A DNA stretch of 64,000 nucleotides from Citrobacter sp. 18056 (GTDB lineage: Bacteria; Pseudomonadota; Gammaproteobacteria; Enterobacterales; Enterobacteriaceae): assembly GCA_902706235.1 (NCBI GenBank), contig CACSJR010000001.1:124001-188000 (forward strand), given 5' to 3'. Both the position numbers and the translations under genes were made by a program. Shown piece after piece: positions 45,186 to 55,335 of this stretch (position 1 is the first letter of the stretch; each line of letters opens with the position of its first letter). A model generated the notes under the pieces. That model was not told the origin of the DNA, searched no databases, and saw only the letters and a program-made list of their open reading frames with translations.

Positions 45186-45827
45186 ATGTTTACTGGTATC
45201 GTTCAGGGCACGGCTAAGATTGTGTCCATTGATGAGAAACCGAACTTTCGTACCCATATCGTTGAAATGCCAGCGCATATGCTCGACGGTATTGAAACGG
45301 GCGCCTCTATAGCCCACAACGGCTGCTGCCTGACAGTGACGGAAATTAACGGCAATCAGATCAGTTTTGACCTGATGAAAGAGACGCTACGTATTACCAA
45401 TCTTGGCGAACTGAAAGCGGGCGACGTGGTTAACGTGGAACGTGCGGCGCGTTTTAGCGATGAGATTGGCGGCCATTTAATGTCGGGCCATATTATGACC
45501 ACCGCTGACGTATCAAAAATCCTGACCTCTGAAAATAACCGCCAGATATGGTTTAAGGTTCAGGATCCGATGTTGATGAAATACATCCTGTATAAAGGTT
45601 TTATCGGCATTGACGGAATTAGCCTGACGGTCGGAGAAGTCACGCCGACGCGATTCTGCGTGCATCTGATCCCAGAAACGCTGGAACGCACGACGCTCGG
45701 TAAGAAGAAGCTCGGTGAGAAGGTAAACATTGAGATTGATCCGCAGACTCAGGCGGTGGTGGATACGGTAGAACGTGTTATGGCAGCAAAAGAAGCGGCA
45801 GCCAAAACGTTCAGCGCAGAAGAGTAA
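45186..45827 (+). CDS. ribC: Riboflavin synthase alpha subunit
   Basis: Catalyses dismutation of two 6,7-dimethyl-8-ribityllumazines into riboflavin and a pyrimidine, in the cytoplasm. The 213 residues form two tandem lumazine-binding domains, each with an MFTGIVQG- or GIDGISLTV-type segment. Length matches E. coli RibC (also called RibE). No FMN riboswitch is visible before the gene. A bidirectional terminator follows, shared with cfa. Confidence 0.96.
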   Translation: MFTGIVQGTAKIVSIDEKPNFRTHIVEMPAHMLDGIETGASIAHNGCCLTVTEINGNQISFDLMKETLRITNLGELKAGDVVNVERAARFSDEIGGHLMSGHIMTTADVSKILTSENNRQIWFKVQDPMLMKYILYKGFIGIDGISLTVGEVTPTRFCVHLIPETLERTTLGKKKLGEKVNIEIDPQTQAVVDTVERVMAAKEAAAKTFSAEE

Positions 45828-45830
45828 AAA

Positions 45831-45858
45831 CAAACCCCGGCTTGCCGGGGTTTGTTTT
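45831..45858. terminator. Bidirectional terminator ribC/cfa
   Basis: Stem CAAACCCCGG/CCGGGGTTTG with loop CTTG, T-runs on both strands; it touches the cfa stop codon. Confidence 0.9.
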
Positions 45859-47005
45859 ATCGGGCGACGCGTAAACCGCCTTCTGCCCCGCGGGTGAATA
45901 CTACCTGCCAGAGCTGAATGTCACGGGCGCGGAAAGCACCGGCACAGGCGTTCAGATAATAAGAGAACATCCTTTTGAAACGCTCTGAATAGTTGTCAGC
46001 AATTTCCGGCCAGCTATGCAGAAAACGCGTATGCCAGGCCATCAGCGTGGTGTCGTAATCGGCACCGAAGTTGTGCCAGTCTTCCATCACAAAGTGCGGT
46101 TCACTGGCGTTGGCAATCTGACGTACGGACGGTAGGCAGCCATTCGGGAAGATGTATTTATTTATCCACGGATCGACATTGTTATCCGTTTTCTTCGACC
46201 CGATGGTGTGCAGCAAAAACAGGCCGTCAGGCGTCAGGTTACGATCTACCACGTTGAAATAGGTGGCGTAGTTTTTCGGCCCAACGTGTTCGAACATCCC
46301 GACAGAAACGATACGGTCGAACTGATCCTGCAAATCTCGATAATCCTGCAACAGGATTTGCACGTCCAGCCCTTCACAGCGCGCCTGGGCCATCTTCTGC
46401 TGTTCAGCTGAAATGGTCACGCCGACGACGCTCACGCCGTAGTTTTTCGCCATAAAATGCGCCAGCCCACCCCATCCACAGCCGATGTCGAGAACTCGCA
46501 TGCCGGGCTGTAAATGCAGCTTCTGACAAATGAGGTCCAGTTTCGCCTGTTGTGCCTGTTCCAGCGTTTGGGCATCTTTCCAGTACGCGCAGGAATACTG
46601 CATAAACGGGTCAAGCATCCGACTGAATAAATCGTTGCCCAAATCGTAATGTTCTTTGCCCACTATCCAGGCGCGTTTTTTACTTTGAAGATTGAGCAGA
46701 CGGGCGCCTGCGACACGCAGCGTGTCTTTCAGATGGTGGGGGAGTTGGCTTTCCAGACCGGCACGAAGCACATTATGAAAAAAAACATCGAGCCGTTCAC
46801 ATTCCCACCAGCCGTCCATATAGCTTTCGCCTAATCCCAGCGACCCTTCCTGCAGCACGCGTTTAAAGAACAGGGGATTATTGACCCGGATATCTGAGGG
46901 AGCAGAACCATTAACCCTGACGCCGGCACGACTCAGTAATTCGTTAACAATGCGGTACCAGTCATCATCAGGCAAATTTACTTCTTCTATACACGATGAA
47001 CTCAT
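45857..47005 (-). CDS. cfa: Cfa, cyclopropane fatty acid synthase
   Basis: Transfers a methylene group from S-adenosylmethionine to unsaturated acyl chains of membrane phospholipids in stationary phase and acid stress. The 382-residue protein has the SAM motif LDIGCGWGGLAHF and the active-site region SCAYWKDAQTLEQAQ. Length equals E. coli Cfa. A long leader precedes it; in E. coli the long cfa transcript is controlled by the small RNA RydC. Confidence 0.97.
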   Translation of the reverse strand: MSSSCIEEVNLPDDDWYRIVNELLSRAGVRVNGSAPSDIRVNNPLFFKRVLQEGSLGLGESYMDGWWECERLDVFFHNVLRAGLESQLPHHLKDTLRVAGARLLNLQSKKRAWIVGKEHYDLGNDLFSRMLDPFMQYSCAYWKDAQTLEQAQQAKLDLICQKLHLQPGMRVLDIGCGWGGLAHFMAKNYGVSVVGVTISAEQQKMAQARCEGLDVQILLQDYRDLQDQFDRIVSVGMFEHVGPKNYATYFNVVDRNLTPDGLFLLHTIGSKKTDNNVDPWINKYIFPNGCLPSVRQIANASEPHFVMEDWHNFGADYDTTLMAWHTRFLHSWPEIADNYSERFKRMFSYYLNACAGAFRARDIQLWQVVFTRGAEGGLRVAR

Positions 47006-47305
47006 AGCTTCTCCATCACGCGGCTTGTGATCAGAACCTTAAAACAGCGTAGACGTTTTTTTGGTTGTGTGAGAACTCTCACGGTATATCCGTGAGTCTG
47101 CTATCCGACGTAGAACAGAGGAAGGGAGATAACCCTTGCCGAAAGGCCTTCCGTGGTTAATCGGGGGAGATCCGTTCCCCCGTTAATCGCTAATATTTAT
47201 CGTATTTATGTGTTACCGAAATCAGTATAGGCCGCAAAAATGAGTGATTCAATAAAAAATTCTTAGCAAACTAATGACTGAGTTATTACATAGTCGCTAA
47301 CGATA
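47006..47305 (-). promoter_or_regulatory. cfa leader and promoter region
   Basis: Gene-free 300 bp between cfa and the end of punC. It holds a strong G-run hairpin (CGGGGGA 47162-47168 / TCCCCCG 47176-47182), then an A+T-rich stretch suited to a promoter. The hairpin would lie near the 5' end of a long cfa transcript or serve as terminator for punC read-through. Confidence 0.5.
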
Positions 47306-48505
47306 CTATGCGTGTGATTCTTCAGTTGAACCTGCGTTTTCATCACGTTGTGCAACAAACTGCATCCGGTAACCCCAGCCTGCCAGAACCACGGTGGCCA
47401 GCATCACGCTGGTGGTGGTCAGGAGCGGAGTGGAAATCAGGGTGGAAACCACCAGGCTTGCCAGGAAACACAAACCCAACTGCAGCGTGTTTTGCATCGC
47501 TGCTGCCCGACCCGTGGCGTGTGGGAATGGGCGCAGTGCCTGAGCCACAACGATTGGGTATATCGCGCCGTTGGCCATTGCCATCAGACAGAAAGGGATC
47601 AGCAGGGTGGTTAGTGAACTGCCTGCGGTCAGACCGACAGCAAAGGTGCCCGCTACGCTCATGGCAAAGGCCAGCAGCAGCCATGGCAGCATCTGTTGAC
47701 CTTCCCATTTTTGCAGGGCGGCACGACAGCCGTAGCCCCCGATAAGGAAAGCGATGGTCTGCGGCACATAGCTCAGGCCAATCACCGTCGGGCCGTAACC
47801 CATGGCGCTCAGAATAAACGGCGAGCCGGTCAGCCACGCGAAGAAGCTGGCGGAGCAGGCGGCGTAAATCAGCACGTTGCCGCGATAATCTTTCGAGCGC
47901 AAAAGCGTCAGGAAGGTCAGGGGCTGCTCTTCCTTATGCACGATGCGCACCGGTTTTTGCAGACGCAGCGCAGGCAGCATCAGCAGCAGCGTAATGCCAA
48001 ACAGAGTGGCAAAAATTGCCTGCCATTCGAAATGATGCAGGATCCAGCTGCCGAGCAGCGGTGCCAGAGCCGGGGATAGTCCAACCAGCGGCATGATAGT
48101 CGCGAAGATACGATTGGTGCGCTGAGCCGGATAATAATCGGTGACCATCGCCTGCCAGGTAACGGTAGCGGCGCAAACGCCGACCGCCTGCACAAAGCGC
48201 AGCACCAGCAGCAGGGTAGCATCACGGACCCACAGCATCCCCAGACAGCCAACGGCGAATATCGCCAGGCCGGTCAGCAGAATAGGTTTACGACCGTAAC
48301 GGTCAGACAGCGGGCCCCACATCAGCTGAGCGAGGGCAAAACCGGCCAGGAACAGGCTAAGGCTGGCGCTGACGGCGGCGGCAGGGGTTTGTAAATCGGT
48401 TTGAATGGCGGAAAATGCGGGCAGATACATATCGGTTGCCAGAAAACCGAGTACGCTCAGGCCAGCCAGCCAGCACAAAAATCCTTTCCCAGGTTGTTTA
48501 TTCAT
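47306..48505 (-). CDS. punC: PunC, purine nucleoside MFS transporter
   Basis: A 399-residue MFS inner-membrane carrier of the Bcr/CflA subgroup, orthologue of E. coli PunC (YdhC), reported to import purine nucleosides such as adenosine under PunR control. Signature [14 protein letters not shown] is in the first loop. It is divergent from punR with a 107-bp promoter gap, as in E. coli. Confidence 0.93.
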   Translation of the reverse strand: MNKQPGKGFLCWLAGLSVLGFLATDMYLPAFSAIQTDLQTPAAAVSASLSLFLAGFALAQLMWGPLSDRYGRKPILLTGLAIFAVGCLGMLWVRDATLLLVLRFVQAVGVCAATVTWQAMVTDYYPAQRTNRIFATIMPLVGLSPALAPLLGSWILHHFEWQAIFATLFGITLLLMLPALRLQKPVRIVHKEEQPLTFLTLLRSKDYRGNVLIYAACSASFFAWLTGSPFILSAMGYGPTVIGLSYVPQTIAFLIGGYGCRAALQKWEGQQMLPWLLLAFAMSVAGTFAVGLTAGSSLTTLLIPFCLMAMANGAIYPIVVAQALRPFPHATGRAAAMQNTLQLGLCFLASLVVSTLISTPLLTTTSVMLATVVLAGWGYRMQFVAQRDENAGSTEESHA

Positions 48506-48612
48506 TTTCTTTCTCGTTGCAGGTGTCGATGGCAGCAGAGTGTAGGGAGTGCAACTTCGCTTGTGAAACGCTAATATTTGTCTGGTGAGTTCAAATTTTT
48601 TGCAGGCAACCT

Positions 48613-49524
48613 ATGTGGTCAGAATATTCTCTTGAAGTCGTGGACGCCGTAGCGCGTAACGGGAGCTTCAGCGCAGCCGCGCAGGAGTTGCACCGTGTGC
48701 CTTCTGCAATCAGCTATACCGTACGTCAGCTAGAGGAATGGCTGGCGGTTCCGCTGTTTGAACGACGCCATCGAGACGTGGAATTAACCCCCGCAGGTGC
48801 CTGGTTTTTGAAAGAGGGGCGCTCTGTTATCAAAAAAATGCAGATCACCCGTCAGCAGTGTCAGCAAATCGCCAACGGCTGGCGCGGCAATTTGGCCATC
48901 GCGGTGGACAATATTGTGCGTCCGGAACGCACCCGGCAGATGATTGTCGATTTCTATCGCCACTTTAAGGATGTCGAACTGTGCGTATTCCAGGAAGTGT
49001 TCAACGGCGTGTGGGATGCGTTATCCGACGGGCGCGTGGAGCTGGCTATTGGGGCCACCCAGGCGATCCCGGTCGGTGGACGTTACGCGTTTCGCGATAT
49101 GGGGATGCTGAGCTGGAACTGCGTGGTGTCGAGTCAACATCCGCTGGCGCAGATGCCCGGCCCGCTCAGCGATGATGTGTTGCGCAACTGGTCGGCGCTG
49201 GTGCAGGAAGATACCTCGCGATCGTTGCCGAAACGCATCACCTGGCTGCTGGATAATCAAAAACGGATTGTGGTGCCGGACTGGGAATCTTCCGCGACCT
49301 GTCTTTCAGCCGGGCTGTGTGCTGGAATGGTGCCCACGCATTTTGCCCGTCCGTATATCGACAGCGGTGAATGGGTGGCGCTGGAGCTGGAAAATCCGTT
49401 CCCGGATGCGGCATGCTGCCTGACCTGGCAACAAAATGACATGTCACCGGCGCTGAGCTGGCTGCTGGAGTATTTGGGGGACAGTGAAACGTTGAATAAA
49501 GAGTGGTTACAGGAGCCGGAATAA
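48613..49524 (+). CDS. punR: PunR, LysR-family activator of punC
   Basis: A 303-residue LysR regulator with N-terminal helix-turn-helix (ARNGSFSAAAQELHRVPSAI) and a C-terminal effector domain. Orthologue of E. coli PunR (YdhB), which activates punC in response to adenosine. It is divergent from punC and convergent with purR. Confidence 0.93.
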   Translation: MWSEYSLEVVDAVARNGSFSAAAQELHRVPSAISYTVRQLEEWLAVPLFERRHRDVELTPAGAWFLKEGRSVIKKMQITRQQCQQIANGWRGNLAIAVDNIVRPERTRQMIVDFYRHFKDVELCVFQEVFNGVWDALSDGRVELAIGATQAIPVGGRYAFRDMGMLSWNCVVSSQHPLAQMPGPLSDDVLRNWSALVQEDTSRSLPKRITWLLDNQKRIVVPDWESSATCLSAGLCAGMVPTHFARPYIDSGEWVALELENPFPDAACCLTWQQNDMSPALSWLLEYLGDSETLNKEWLQEPE

Positions 49525-49533
49525 CCGGCTCCT
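49511..49533. terminator. Hairpin at the punR/purR junction
   Basis: A perfect 9-bp stem (AGGAGCCGG / CCGGCTCCT) whose loop contains the punR stop codon. No T-run; probably ends both convergent transcripts. Confidence 0.55.
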
Positions 49534-49542
49534 GAGAGATCA

Positions 49543-50568
49543 TTAACGGCGGTAGTCGCGGAACGGACCGTCGGCAACCGAGCGGCGCTCGATCAGGCGC
49601 GGGTGCACTTCAATAGATTGCGACTCTTCACGCTTATTGACAATACGATCCAGCAGCATATCGAAGGCCGCTTCACCCAGCGAATCCTTCGGCTGATGGA
49701 TAGTGGTCAGGGCAGGGGTAAAGAAGCGCGCATTGCGCACGTTATCGTAGCCAATGACTGAAATATCCTGTGGAACGCGCAGGCCCATTTCGTCTGCGGC
49801 GCACAAGGCACCCATCGCCATAATGTCACCGCCGCAGAACACGGCGGTCGGGCGTGGCTGTTGCGCAAGAATTTGCTGCATGGCGCGATAGCCAGATTCA
49901 GGCTCGAAATCACCCTGCACAATCCAGTTTTCAGGCACGTTGATTTGCGCTTCTTCCATGGCTTTCATGAAACCTGCCAGACGTCCGGCGCCAGTGTTAC
50001 GCTCCATCGGGCCAGGAATGACGCCGATTTCGCGATGACCGCGTTCGACCAGATAGCGTCCGGCAATATAGCCACCCTGGAAAGCGTTATCATTTACCGA
50101 GTCGGTAAAATCAGCTTTAGATTCGCCCCAATCCATCACCACCATCGGGATGTGACGGTACTCTTCCAGCATCTCGAGCACCGACTGCGGGTATTCAGAA
50201 CACATCACCAGCAGGCCATCGACGCGCTTTTGCGCCATCATTGAAAGATAGGCGCGCTGTTTTTCCAGGTTGTTCCAGGCGTTACCCAGGATCAGGGTAT
50301 AGCCTTTCTCGAAGCAGTTTTTCTCAACGGCTTCAATGATTTCAGCAAAATAGGCGGCTTCGCTGCTGGTTGCCAGCAGGCCGATTGTTTTGGTGTGATT
50401 CACCTTCAGGCTACGCGCTACGGCGCTAGGAGAGTAGTGCAGCTCTTTAATGGCCGCCCACACCGCGTTGCGGGTCTCTTCCGCCACGAAACGCGTTTTG
50501 TTAATTACATGTGACACTGTTGTAGTGGAAACGTTTGCGCGCTTCGCTACATCTTTAATAGTTGCCAT
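49543..50568 (-). CDS. purR: PurR, purine repressor
   Basis: A LacI-family repressor of purine synthesis genes, active with hypoxanthine or guanine. The 341 residues start [20 protein letters not shown], identical in pattern to E. coli PurR, including the hinge region and corepressor domain. Two PurR-type operators, one upstream and one inside the first codons, support autoregulation. Confidence 0.98.
   Translation of the reverse strand: MATIKDVAKRANVSTTTVSHVINKTRFVAEETRNAVWAAIKELHYSPSAVARSLKVNHTKTIGLLATSSEAAYFAEIIEAVEKNCFEKGYTLILGNAWNNLEKQRAYLSMMAQKRVDGLLVMCSEYPQSVLEMLEEYRHIPMVVMDWGESKADFTDSVNDNAFQGGYIAGRYLVERGHREIGVIPGPMERNTGAGRLAGFMKAMEEAQINVPENWIVQGDFEPESGYRAMQQILAQQPRPTAVFCGGDIMAMGALCAADEMGLRVPQDISVIGYDNVRNARFFTPALTTIHQPKDSLGEAAFDMLLDRIVNKREESQSIEVHPRLIERRSVADGPFRDYRR
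50525..50540 (-). promoter_or_regulatory. PurR operator O2 inside purR
   Basis: Reads GCGCAAACGTTTCCAC on the minus strand, close to the PurR consensus with central CAAACGTTT. It lies over purR codons 10-15, comparable to the intragenic operator of E. coli purR. Confidence 0.75.
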
Positions 50569-50610
50569 TCGTTCTCACTCCAGACCCTTTCCTTACGCCT
50601 GTTTACCAAC

Positions 50611-50626
50611 ACGAAAACGTTTGCCT
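50611..50626 (+). promoter_or_regulatory. PurR operator O1 upstream of purR
   Basis: ACGAAAACGTTTGCCT fits the PurR consensus and lies about 43 bp upstream of the purR start codon, some 86 bp from the intragenic copy. Confidence 0.75.
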
Positions 50627-50860
50627 TTACACACCCTTAACACAATTCAATTGAATTGCAGTACGCCGGGATACAGACAGGACGACAGGAGGGGGTCAAT
50701 GGCTGGTACGCTTTTAAATTAGCGTGGAATTTTGTCTGATTCTGAGGCAAAGGGAAAGAGAAAAATCGCTATGAGCTTAAAACCAGGAAGATTTTTGCGT
50801 ACAGTTGTGCAAAAATGAGCAAGCTCACTTTTGTTGTGGGGATTAAAAGGAGAAAAATTG

Positions 50861-50950
50861 ATGAGTACCGACCTTAAGCTCTCTCTGATGACGACCGTGA
50901 TTGCGCTGGCCGTGATTGTTGCCGCCGGTCTGACCGCCGTCCTGCATTGA
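50861..50950 (+). CDS. ynhF: YnhF, small membrane protein
   Basis: A 29-residue protein, MSTDLKLSLMTTVIALAVIV... with one hydrophobic membrane segment. It matches E. coli YnhF in length and place (purR-ynhF-ydhP) and has the ribosome site AAGGAG. E. coli YnhF is a stress-related inner-membrane peptide of unknown role. Confidence 0.92.
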   Translation: MSTDLKLSLMTTVIALAVIVAAGLTAVLH

Positions 50951-51120
50951 TTTATACGGAGGGAGAGTTCTCTTCCTCCGCCTCATCTTCCTGCCGATTG
51001 TTACCAGATTTGCAAAAAACTTTTGCCATTTTGTTTACTTCTGTTTTTTTGTGATTGATGTCATGCTTTTGACTTCTGCTGTTGCACCATCCCAGACGGA
51101 TGGCTTACCGGAGTCGTTAC

Positions 51121-52287
51121 ATGAAAATCAATTTTCCCCTGCTGGCGTTGGCAATCGGGGCGTTTGCCATCGGGACCACGGAATTCTCGCCAATGGGCTT
51201 GCTGCCCGTTATCGCTAAAGGCGTCGATGTCTCTATCCCTGCCGCCGGGATGCTGATCAGCGCCTATGCCATTGGTGTGATGGTTGGTGCGCCGTTGATG
51301 ACGTTGCTGCTTTCACATCGCGCGCGCCGTAATGCGCTCATTTTCCTGATGGCCATTTTCACGCTCGGCAACGTACTGTCGGCTATCGCGCCGGATTACA
51401 CCACGCTGCTGCTGTCGCGCATTATCACCAGTCTTAATCACGGGGCCTTCTTCGGCCTCGGCTCGGTGGTGGCTGCCAGCGTAGTGCCTAAGCACAAGCA
51501 GGCCAGCGCGGTGGCGACCATGTTTATGGGGCTGACGATCGCTAATATCGGCGGCGTTCCGGCGGCGACCTGGCTCGGTGAAACCATCGGCTGGCGGATG
51601 TCGTTCCTCGCGACGGCCGGACTTGGCCTGGTAGCGATGGTTAGCCTGTGGTTCTCCTTGCCGAAGGGCAGCAGCGGTGAACGCCCTGACGTGAAAAAGG
51701 AACTGTCGGTTCTGGTGCGTCCGCAGGTGCTGACGGCGTTGTTGACGACCGTGCTCGGAGCCGGGGCGATGTTCACGCTCTACACCTATATTTCGCCGGT
51801 GCTGCACACCATTACCCATGCGACACCACTGTTCGTCACCGCCATGCTGGTGCTGATTGGTATCGGTTTCTCTCTGGGTAACTATCTGGGCGGCAAGTTT
51901 GCTGACCGCTCCGTGACCGCCACTCTGAAAGGCTTCCTGACACTGCTGATCGTTATCATGGCGTCTATCCCGTGGCTTGCGCAAAACGAAATCGGCGCGG
52001 CGGTGAGCATGGTTATCTGGGGTGCGGCGACCTTCGCGGTGGTCCCTCCGCTGCAAATGCGCGTGATGCGTGTGGCACATGAAGCGCCGGGCCTGTCATC
52101 ATCGGTCAATATCGGGGCGTTTAATCTGGGTAATGCGCTGGGCGCGGCCGCGGGCGGGGCGGTTATCTCAGGAGGCCTGGGGTACAGCTTTGTGCCAGTG
52201 ATGGGGGCGATAATTGCCGGTGTTGCGTTGCTGGTGGTGCTGATGACTGGGCGTCGTCAGTCAGAAGAAGTCTTTACCAGTCATTGA
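51121..52287 (+). CDS. ydhP: YdhP, MFS efflux-type transporter
   Basis: A 388-residue, 12-segment inner-membrane carrier of the DHA1 (drug:H+ antiporter) group. It follows E. coli YdhP along its length (TTEFSPMGLLPVIAKGVDVS; SLNHGAFFGLGSVVAAS). Start 51121 has a GGAG ribosome site; a small hairpin (CCATCC/GGATGG) lies just upstream. Substrate unknown. Confidence 0.92.
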   Translation: MKINFPLLALAIGAFAIGTTEFSPMGLLPVIAKGVDVSIPAAGMLISAYAIGVMVGAPLMTLLLSHRARRNALIFLMAIFTLGNVLSAIAPDYTTLLLSRIITSLNHGAFFGLGSVVAASVVPKHKQASAVATMFMGLTIANIGGVPAATWLGETIGWRMSFLATAGLGLVAMVSLWFSLPKGSSGERPDVKKELSVLVRPQVLTALLTTVLGAGAMFTLYTYISPVLHTITHATPLFVTAMLVLIGIGFSLGNYLGGKFADRSVTATLKGFLTLLIVIMASIPWLAQNEIGAAVSMVIWGAATFAVVPPLQMRVMRVAHEAPGLSSSVNIGAFNLGNALGAAAGGAVISGGLGYSFVPVMGAIIAGVALLVVLMTGRRQSEEVFTSH

Positions 52288-52293
52288 TAACAT

Positions 52294-52315
52294 GCCCGGC
52301 GGGAAACCACCGGGC
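52294..52315. terminator. Hairpin between ydhP and sodB
   Basis: Stem GCCCGG/CCGGGC with a 10-nt loop between the convergent stops of ydhP and sodB; no T-run. Confidence 0.5.
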
Positions 52316-52321
52316 CAGAAA

Positions 52322-52903
52322 TTATGCCGACAGGTTCTTCGCGACAAATTCCCAATTTACCAGCGCCCAGAAATGCTCGAGATAGTTCGGGCGGGCGTTA
52401 CGGTAGTCAATGTAGTAGGCATGTTCCCATACATCTACGGTCAGCAGCGGTTTGGCGTCAGTCGTTAACGGGGTACCCGCGTTAGACGTAGAAACGATAG
52501 CCAGTTTGCCGTCTGCATTTTTCACAAGCCAGGTCCAGCCAGCGCCGAAGTTTTTAACAGCGGCATCGGTGAACTGCGCTTTAAAGTCAGCAAAGCTGCC
52601 GAAGCTCGCGTTGATAGCGGCTGCGACGTCACCGGTTGGCTCGCCACCGGCGTTTGGTGCCAGGCAGTTCCAGTAAAACGTGTGGTTCCACACCTGTGCA
52701 GCATTGTTGAAAACGCCCGCTTCGGAAGTGCGAACGATCTCTTCAAGCGTTTTGCCCTCAAACGCAGTGCCTTTGATCAGATTGTTCAGGTTGGTGATAT
52801 ACGTTTGGTGATGTTTGCCGTAGTGGTATTCCAGCGTTTCTACGGAGATGTGTGGCGCCAGGGCGTCTTTTGCATACGGTAATGCAGGTAATTCGAATGA
52901 CAT
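52322..52903 (-). CDS. sodB: SodB, iron superoxide dismutase
   Basis: The cytoplasmic Fe-SOD that dismutates superoxide. The 193 residues contain the metal ligands: His in [10 protein letters not shown] (first of the pair), His in WNHTFYW, and Asp/His in [11 protein letters not shown]. Length equals E. coli SodB. In E. coli translation is repressed by the small RNA RyhB under iron limitation; the A+T-rich leader is compatible but was not tested. Confidence 0.98.
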   Translation of the reverse strand: MSFELPALPYAKDALAPHISVETLEYHYGKHHQTYITNLNNLIKGTAFEGKTLEEIVRTSEAGVFNNAAQVWNHTFYWNCLAPNAGGEPTGDVAAAINASFGSFADFKAQFTDAAVKNFGAGWTWLVKNADGKLAIVSTSNAGTPLTTDAKPLLTVDVWEHAYYIDYRNARPNYLEHFWALVNWEFVAKNLSA

Positions 52904-53023
52904 TGCTTATTCTCCCTATTATTTTATGACTCAATAACCATGCATTGAGTATGGATAGGGTAGCAAATTAAAAGATGTGGCTAAAGAAGAACTTACCCTG
53001 ACGATAGATCGACAGGGCAGGGA

Positions 53024-53839
53024 TCAGCGAATTGTTTTAGGCGTCATCACGCGCCGTGCGCCAACGTAGTGATTCGCCCAGTAATCTTCGCTCAGAGAGG
53101 TAATCTGGATATCGCGGCCGGTGCGCGGGGACTGAATAAATTTACCATTGCCAACGTAAACGCCTACGTGATCGGCAGTGCCACGACCGCGGGTACGGAA
53201 GAACACCAGATCGCCGCTTTGCAGCTCACCCCGGTTAACAGACCGCGCATCACGCAGGTGATACATTTCATTCGCGGTGCGAGGAATACGGAATTTCACC
53301 AGATCTTTGTACGCGTAGTAAACCAGACCGCTGCAATCGAAACCGGTGCGCGGCGAAGTGCCACCCCAACGGTAAGGTTTGCCAATCTGGCCCATCAATT
53401 TATTCATCGCCGTTTTTTGTGCTTTCTGCACGCGCGCTTTGTGTGCATCTGCAATGGTTAACGGTTTCACGTCTTCGCTAACGCATTTCTTTTTATGGCC
53501 TTTACGCACGCTGCATTTCTGCGCCATTTTAACGGAGGCGGTTTTCAGCGCGGGGCTATGAATTTTGCGGGTGGAGGCGGTTTTACTGACGGCGGATGTT
53601 TTTTTACTTTTGGCGGTCGTTGTTTTCTTAAGGGTACTGGTTTTCTTTTTGCTGGAGGTATTGGCCGTTGATTTGGTTTTGCTGCTGGTCGTTTTCTTTT
53701 TACGGTCTGCTTTCGCCTGGTGGGATTTTTGCGATGCAGATGTACGCGCCTGTTCGGATGCGTGGGACAAAGGCGTAATGGACAACGATGTAAACAGCAA
53801 AGCACAGAGCGTGATCGAGACTTTATTTATCCGCGCCAC
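53024..53839 (-). CDS. mepH: MepH, peptidoglycan DD-endopeptidase
   Basis: A secreted murein DD-endopeptidase of the NlpC/P60 family, needed for insertion of new peptidoglycan strands. The 271 residues comprise a signal peptide (ending PLSHAS), a long Lys/Thr/Ser-rich linker (about residues 35-110) and the catalytic domain with Cys in FDCSGLVYYAY and His in TADHVGVYVG. The start is GTG at 53839 after GAGGAA. Linker composition is typical of YdhO orthologues. Confidence 0.95.
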   Translation of the reverse strand: MARINKVSITLCALLFTSLSITPLSHASEQARTSASQKSHQAKADRKKKTTSSKTKSTANTSSKKKTSTLKKTTTAKSKKTSAVSKTASTRKIHSPALKTASVKMAQKCSVRKGHKKKCVSEDVKPLTIADAHKARVQKAQKTAMNKLMGQIGKPYRWGGTSPRTGFDCSGLVYYAYKDLVKFRIPRTANEMYHLRDARSVNRGELQSGDLVFFRTRGRGTADHVGVYVGNGKFIQSPRTGRDIQITSLSEDYWANHYVGARRVMTPKTIR

Positions 53840-54177
53840 TGAGCATTCCTCTGTTAAGCAGGCAAACGGTCATGCCTGGGTATGATTGACAAAACGAATC
53901 GATTCTAAAGCATAAAAACATTAATTGTTAATAGTGTTTTAGTATCTGATGCACAGTTTCGTTAGCGACTGCAAAAAAATGCGTCAAACTGGACATAACA
54001 TGCTCGGAAAATGCTCATGTTTACGCGGGGCAGGCCGATAAAGGCATATTTTTAAGGCAACTTCAAAACGTCAGAGGTAAAATGCATTATCGTGAACAAA
54101 ATGTTATTTTCTGACAGCCGTCGTTGACGTTACACTTAGCGACTACAGCCATAACAAGAAGTTTAAGGAAGCAAGAT
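53840..54177. promoter_or_regulatory. Divergent region mepH/grxD
   Basis: 338 bp without a gene between divergent mepH and grxD; A+T-rich, presumably both promoters. No specific operator or small RNA was recognised. Confidence 0.5.
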
Positions 54178-54528
54178 ATGAGTACGACTCTTGAGAAAAT
54201 CCAGACCCAAATCGCCGAGAACCCAATCCTTCTGTATATGAAGGGTTCCCCGAAACTGCCAAGCTGCGGTTTCTCTGCTCAGGCGGTTCAGGCACTCTCT
54301 GCCTGTGGCGAACGTTTCGCTTACGTTGATATTCTGCAAAACCCGGATATCCGCGCTGAGCTGCCAAAATACGCAAACTGGCCGACCTTCCCACAGCTGT
54401 GGATTGACGGTGAGCTGGTTGGTGGCTGTGACATCCTGATTGAGATGTACCAGCGTGGCGAACTGCAACAACTGATCAAAGAGACGGCTGCTAAGTACAA
54501 AGACGACGAGCAGAGCAGCGCTGAGTAA
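54178..54528 (+). CDS. grxD: GrxD, monothiol glutaredoxin
   Basis: A cytoplasmic monothiol glutaredoxin that binds a [2Fe-2S] cluster as a dimer with glutathione and acts in Fe-S trafficking. The active-site motif is CGFS (residues 30-33) and WPTFPQLW holds the cis-proline region. The start at 54178 (MSTTLEKIQ) gives 116 residues. It converges on rnt with only 43 bp between the stops. Confidence 0.96.
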   Translation: MSTTLEKIQTQIAENPILLYMKGSPKLPSCGFSAQAVQALSACGERFAYVDILQNPDIRAELPKYANWPTFPQLWIDGELVGGCDILIEMYQRGELQQLIKETAAKYKDDEQSSAE

Positions 54529-54544
54529 ATTTTTGACTGGCAAT

Positions 54545-54573
54545 AAAAAAGCGACCCTCGGTCGCTTTTTTTT
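54545..54573. terminator. Bidirectional terminator grxD/rnt
   Basis: Stem GCGACC/GGTCGC with loop CTC, flanked by A6 and T8; it serves both convergent genes and touches the rnt stop. Confidence 0.9.
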
Positions 54574-55228
54574 ATTCTTCGCTTTCGCCTTCTGGCAACG
54601 GTAACGGCCAGCCGCCCAGGCGTTTCCAGCGGTTGACGATTTCGCAAAACAGCTGCGCCGTCTGTTCGGTATCGTACAAAGCGGAGTGCGCTTTATTGCC
54701 GTCAAATTCCATTCCTGCAGCCAGGCAGGCTTTCGACAACACGGTTTGCCCCAGTGCCAGCCCGCTCAGGGCGGCGGTATCAAAAGTCACAAACGGGTGG
54801 AACGGATTGCGTTTCAGCCCGGCGCGCTCAGAGGCGGCCATCATAAAGCTGTGATCGAACGTGGCGTTGTGCGCCACCATGATTGCCCGATTGCACTCCT
54901 GATCCTTCATGCCTTTACGTATTTCTTTATAGATGGCGTGCAGGGCGTCGTATTCGCTGACGGCACCGCGCTCAGGGTCATTAGGATCAATGCCATTAAA
55001 CGCCAACGCTTCCGGGACCAGATTCGCGCCTTCAAACGGTTCAACATGGAAATGCAGTGTGCTGTCCGGCATCAACCAGCCGTCTTCGTCCATTTTTAAC
55101 GTCACGGCGGCGACTTCCAGCAGCGCATCCGTTTTGGCGTTAAAGCCCGCTGTTTCTACATCTATAACTACAGGATAAAAACCACGGAAGCGGTCGCACA
55201 GAGCATTGCGTTGAGCGTTGTCGGACAT
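54572..55228 (-). CDS. rnt: RNase T
   Basis: A 218-residue 3'-5' exoribonuclease of the DEDDh family, maturing tRNA and other stable RNA 3' ends. Exo motifs are visible: VIDVETAGF (DxE), the AHNATFD motif and the late HSALYDTEQ (His and Asp). In E. coli it is followed by lhr in the same operon; here the convergent grxD follows directly. Confidence 0.97.
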   Translation of the reverse strand: MSDNAQRNALCDRFRGFYPVVIDVETAGFNAKTDALLEVAAVTLKMDEDGWLMPDSTLHFHVEPFEGANLVPEALAFNGIDPNDPERGAVSEYDALHAIYKEIRKGMKDQECNRAIMVAHNATFDHSFMMAASERAGLKRNPFHPFVTFDTAALSGLALGQTVLSKACLAAGMEFDGNKAHSALYDTEQTAQLFCEIVNRWKRLGGWPLPLPEGESEE

Positions 55229-55335
55229 CAGTATCTCTTAGGCTTACAAAAAGTAGCGCGCATTATGGCAAATTTTGCCAGCGGTTGCAGCAGAGGCGGG
55301 AGCAAAAAAATGGGTGCCGTAGCACCCAGGGAGTC

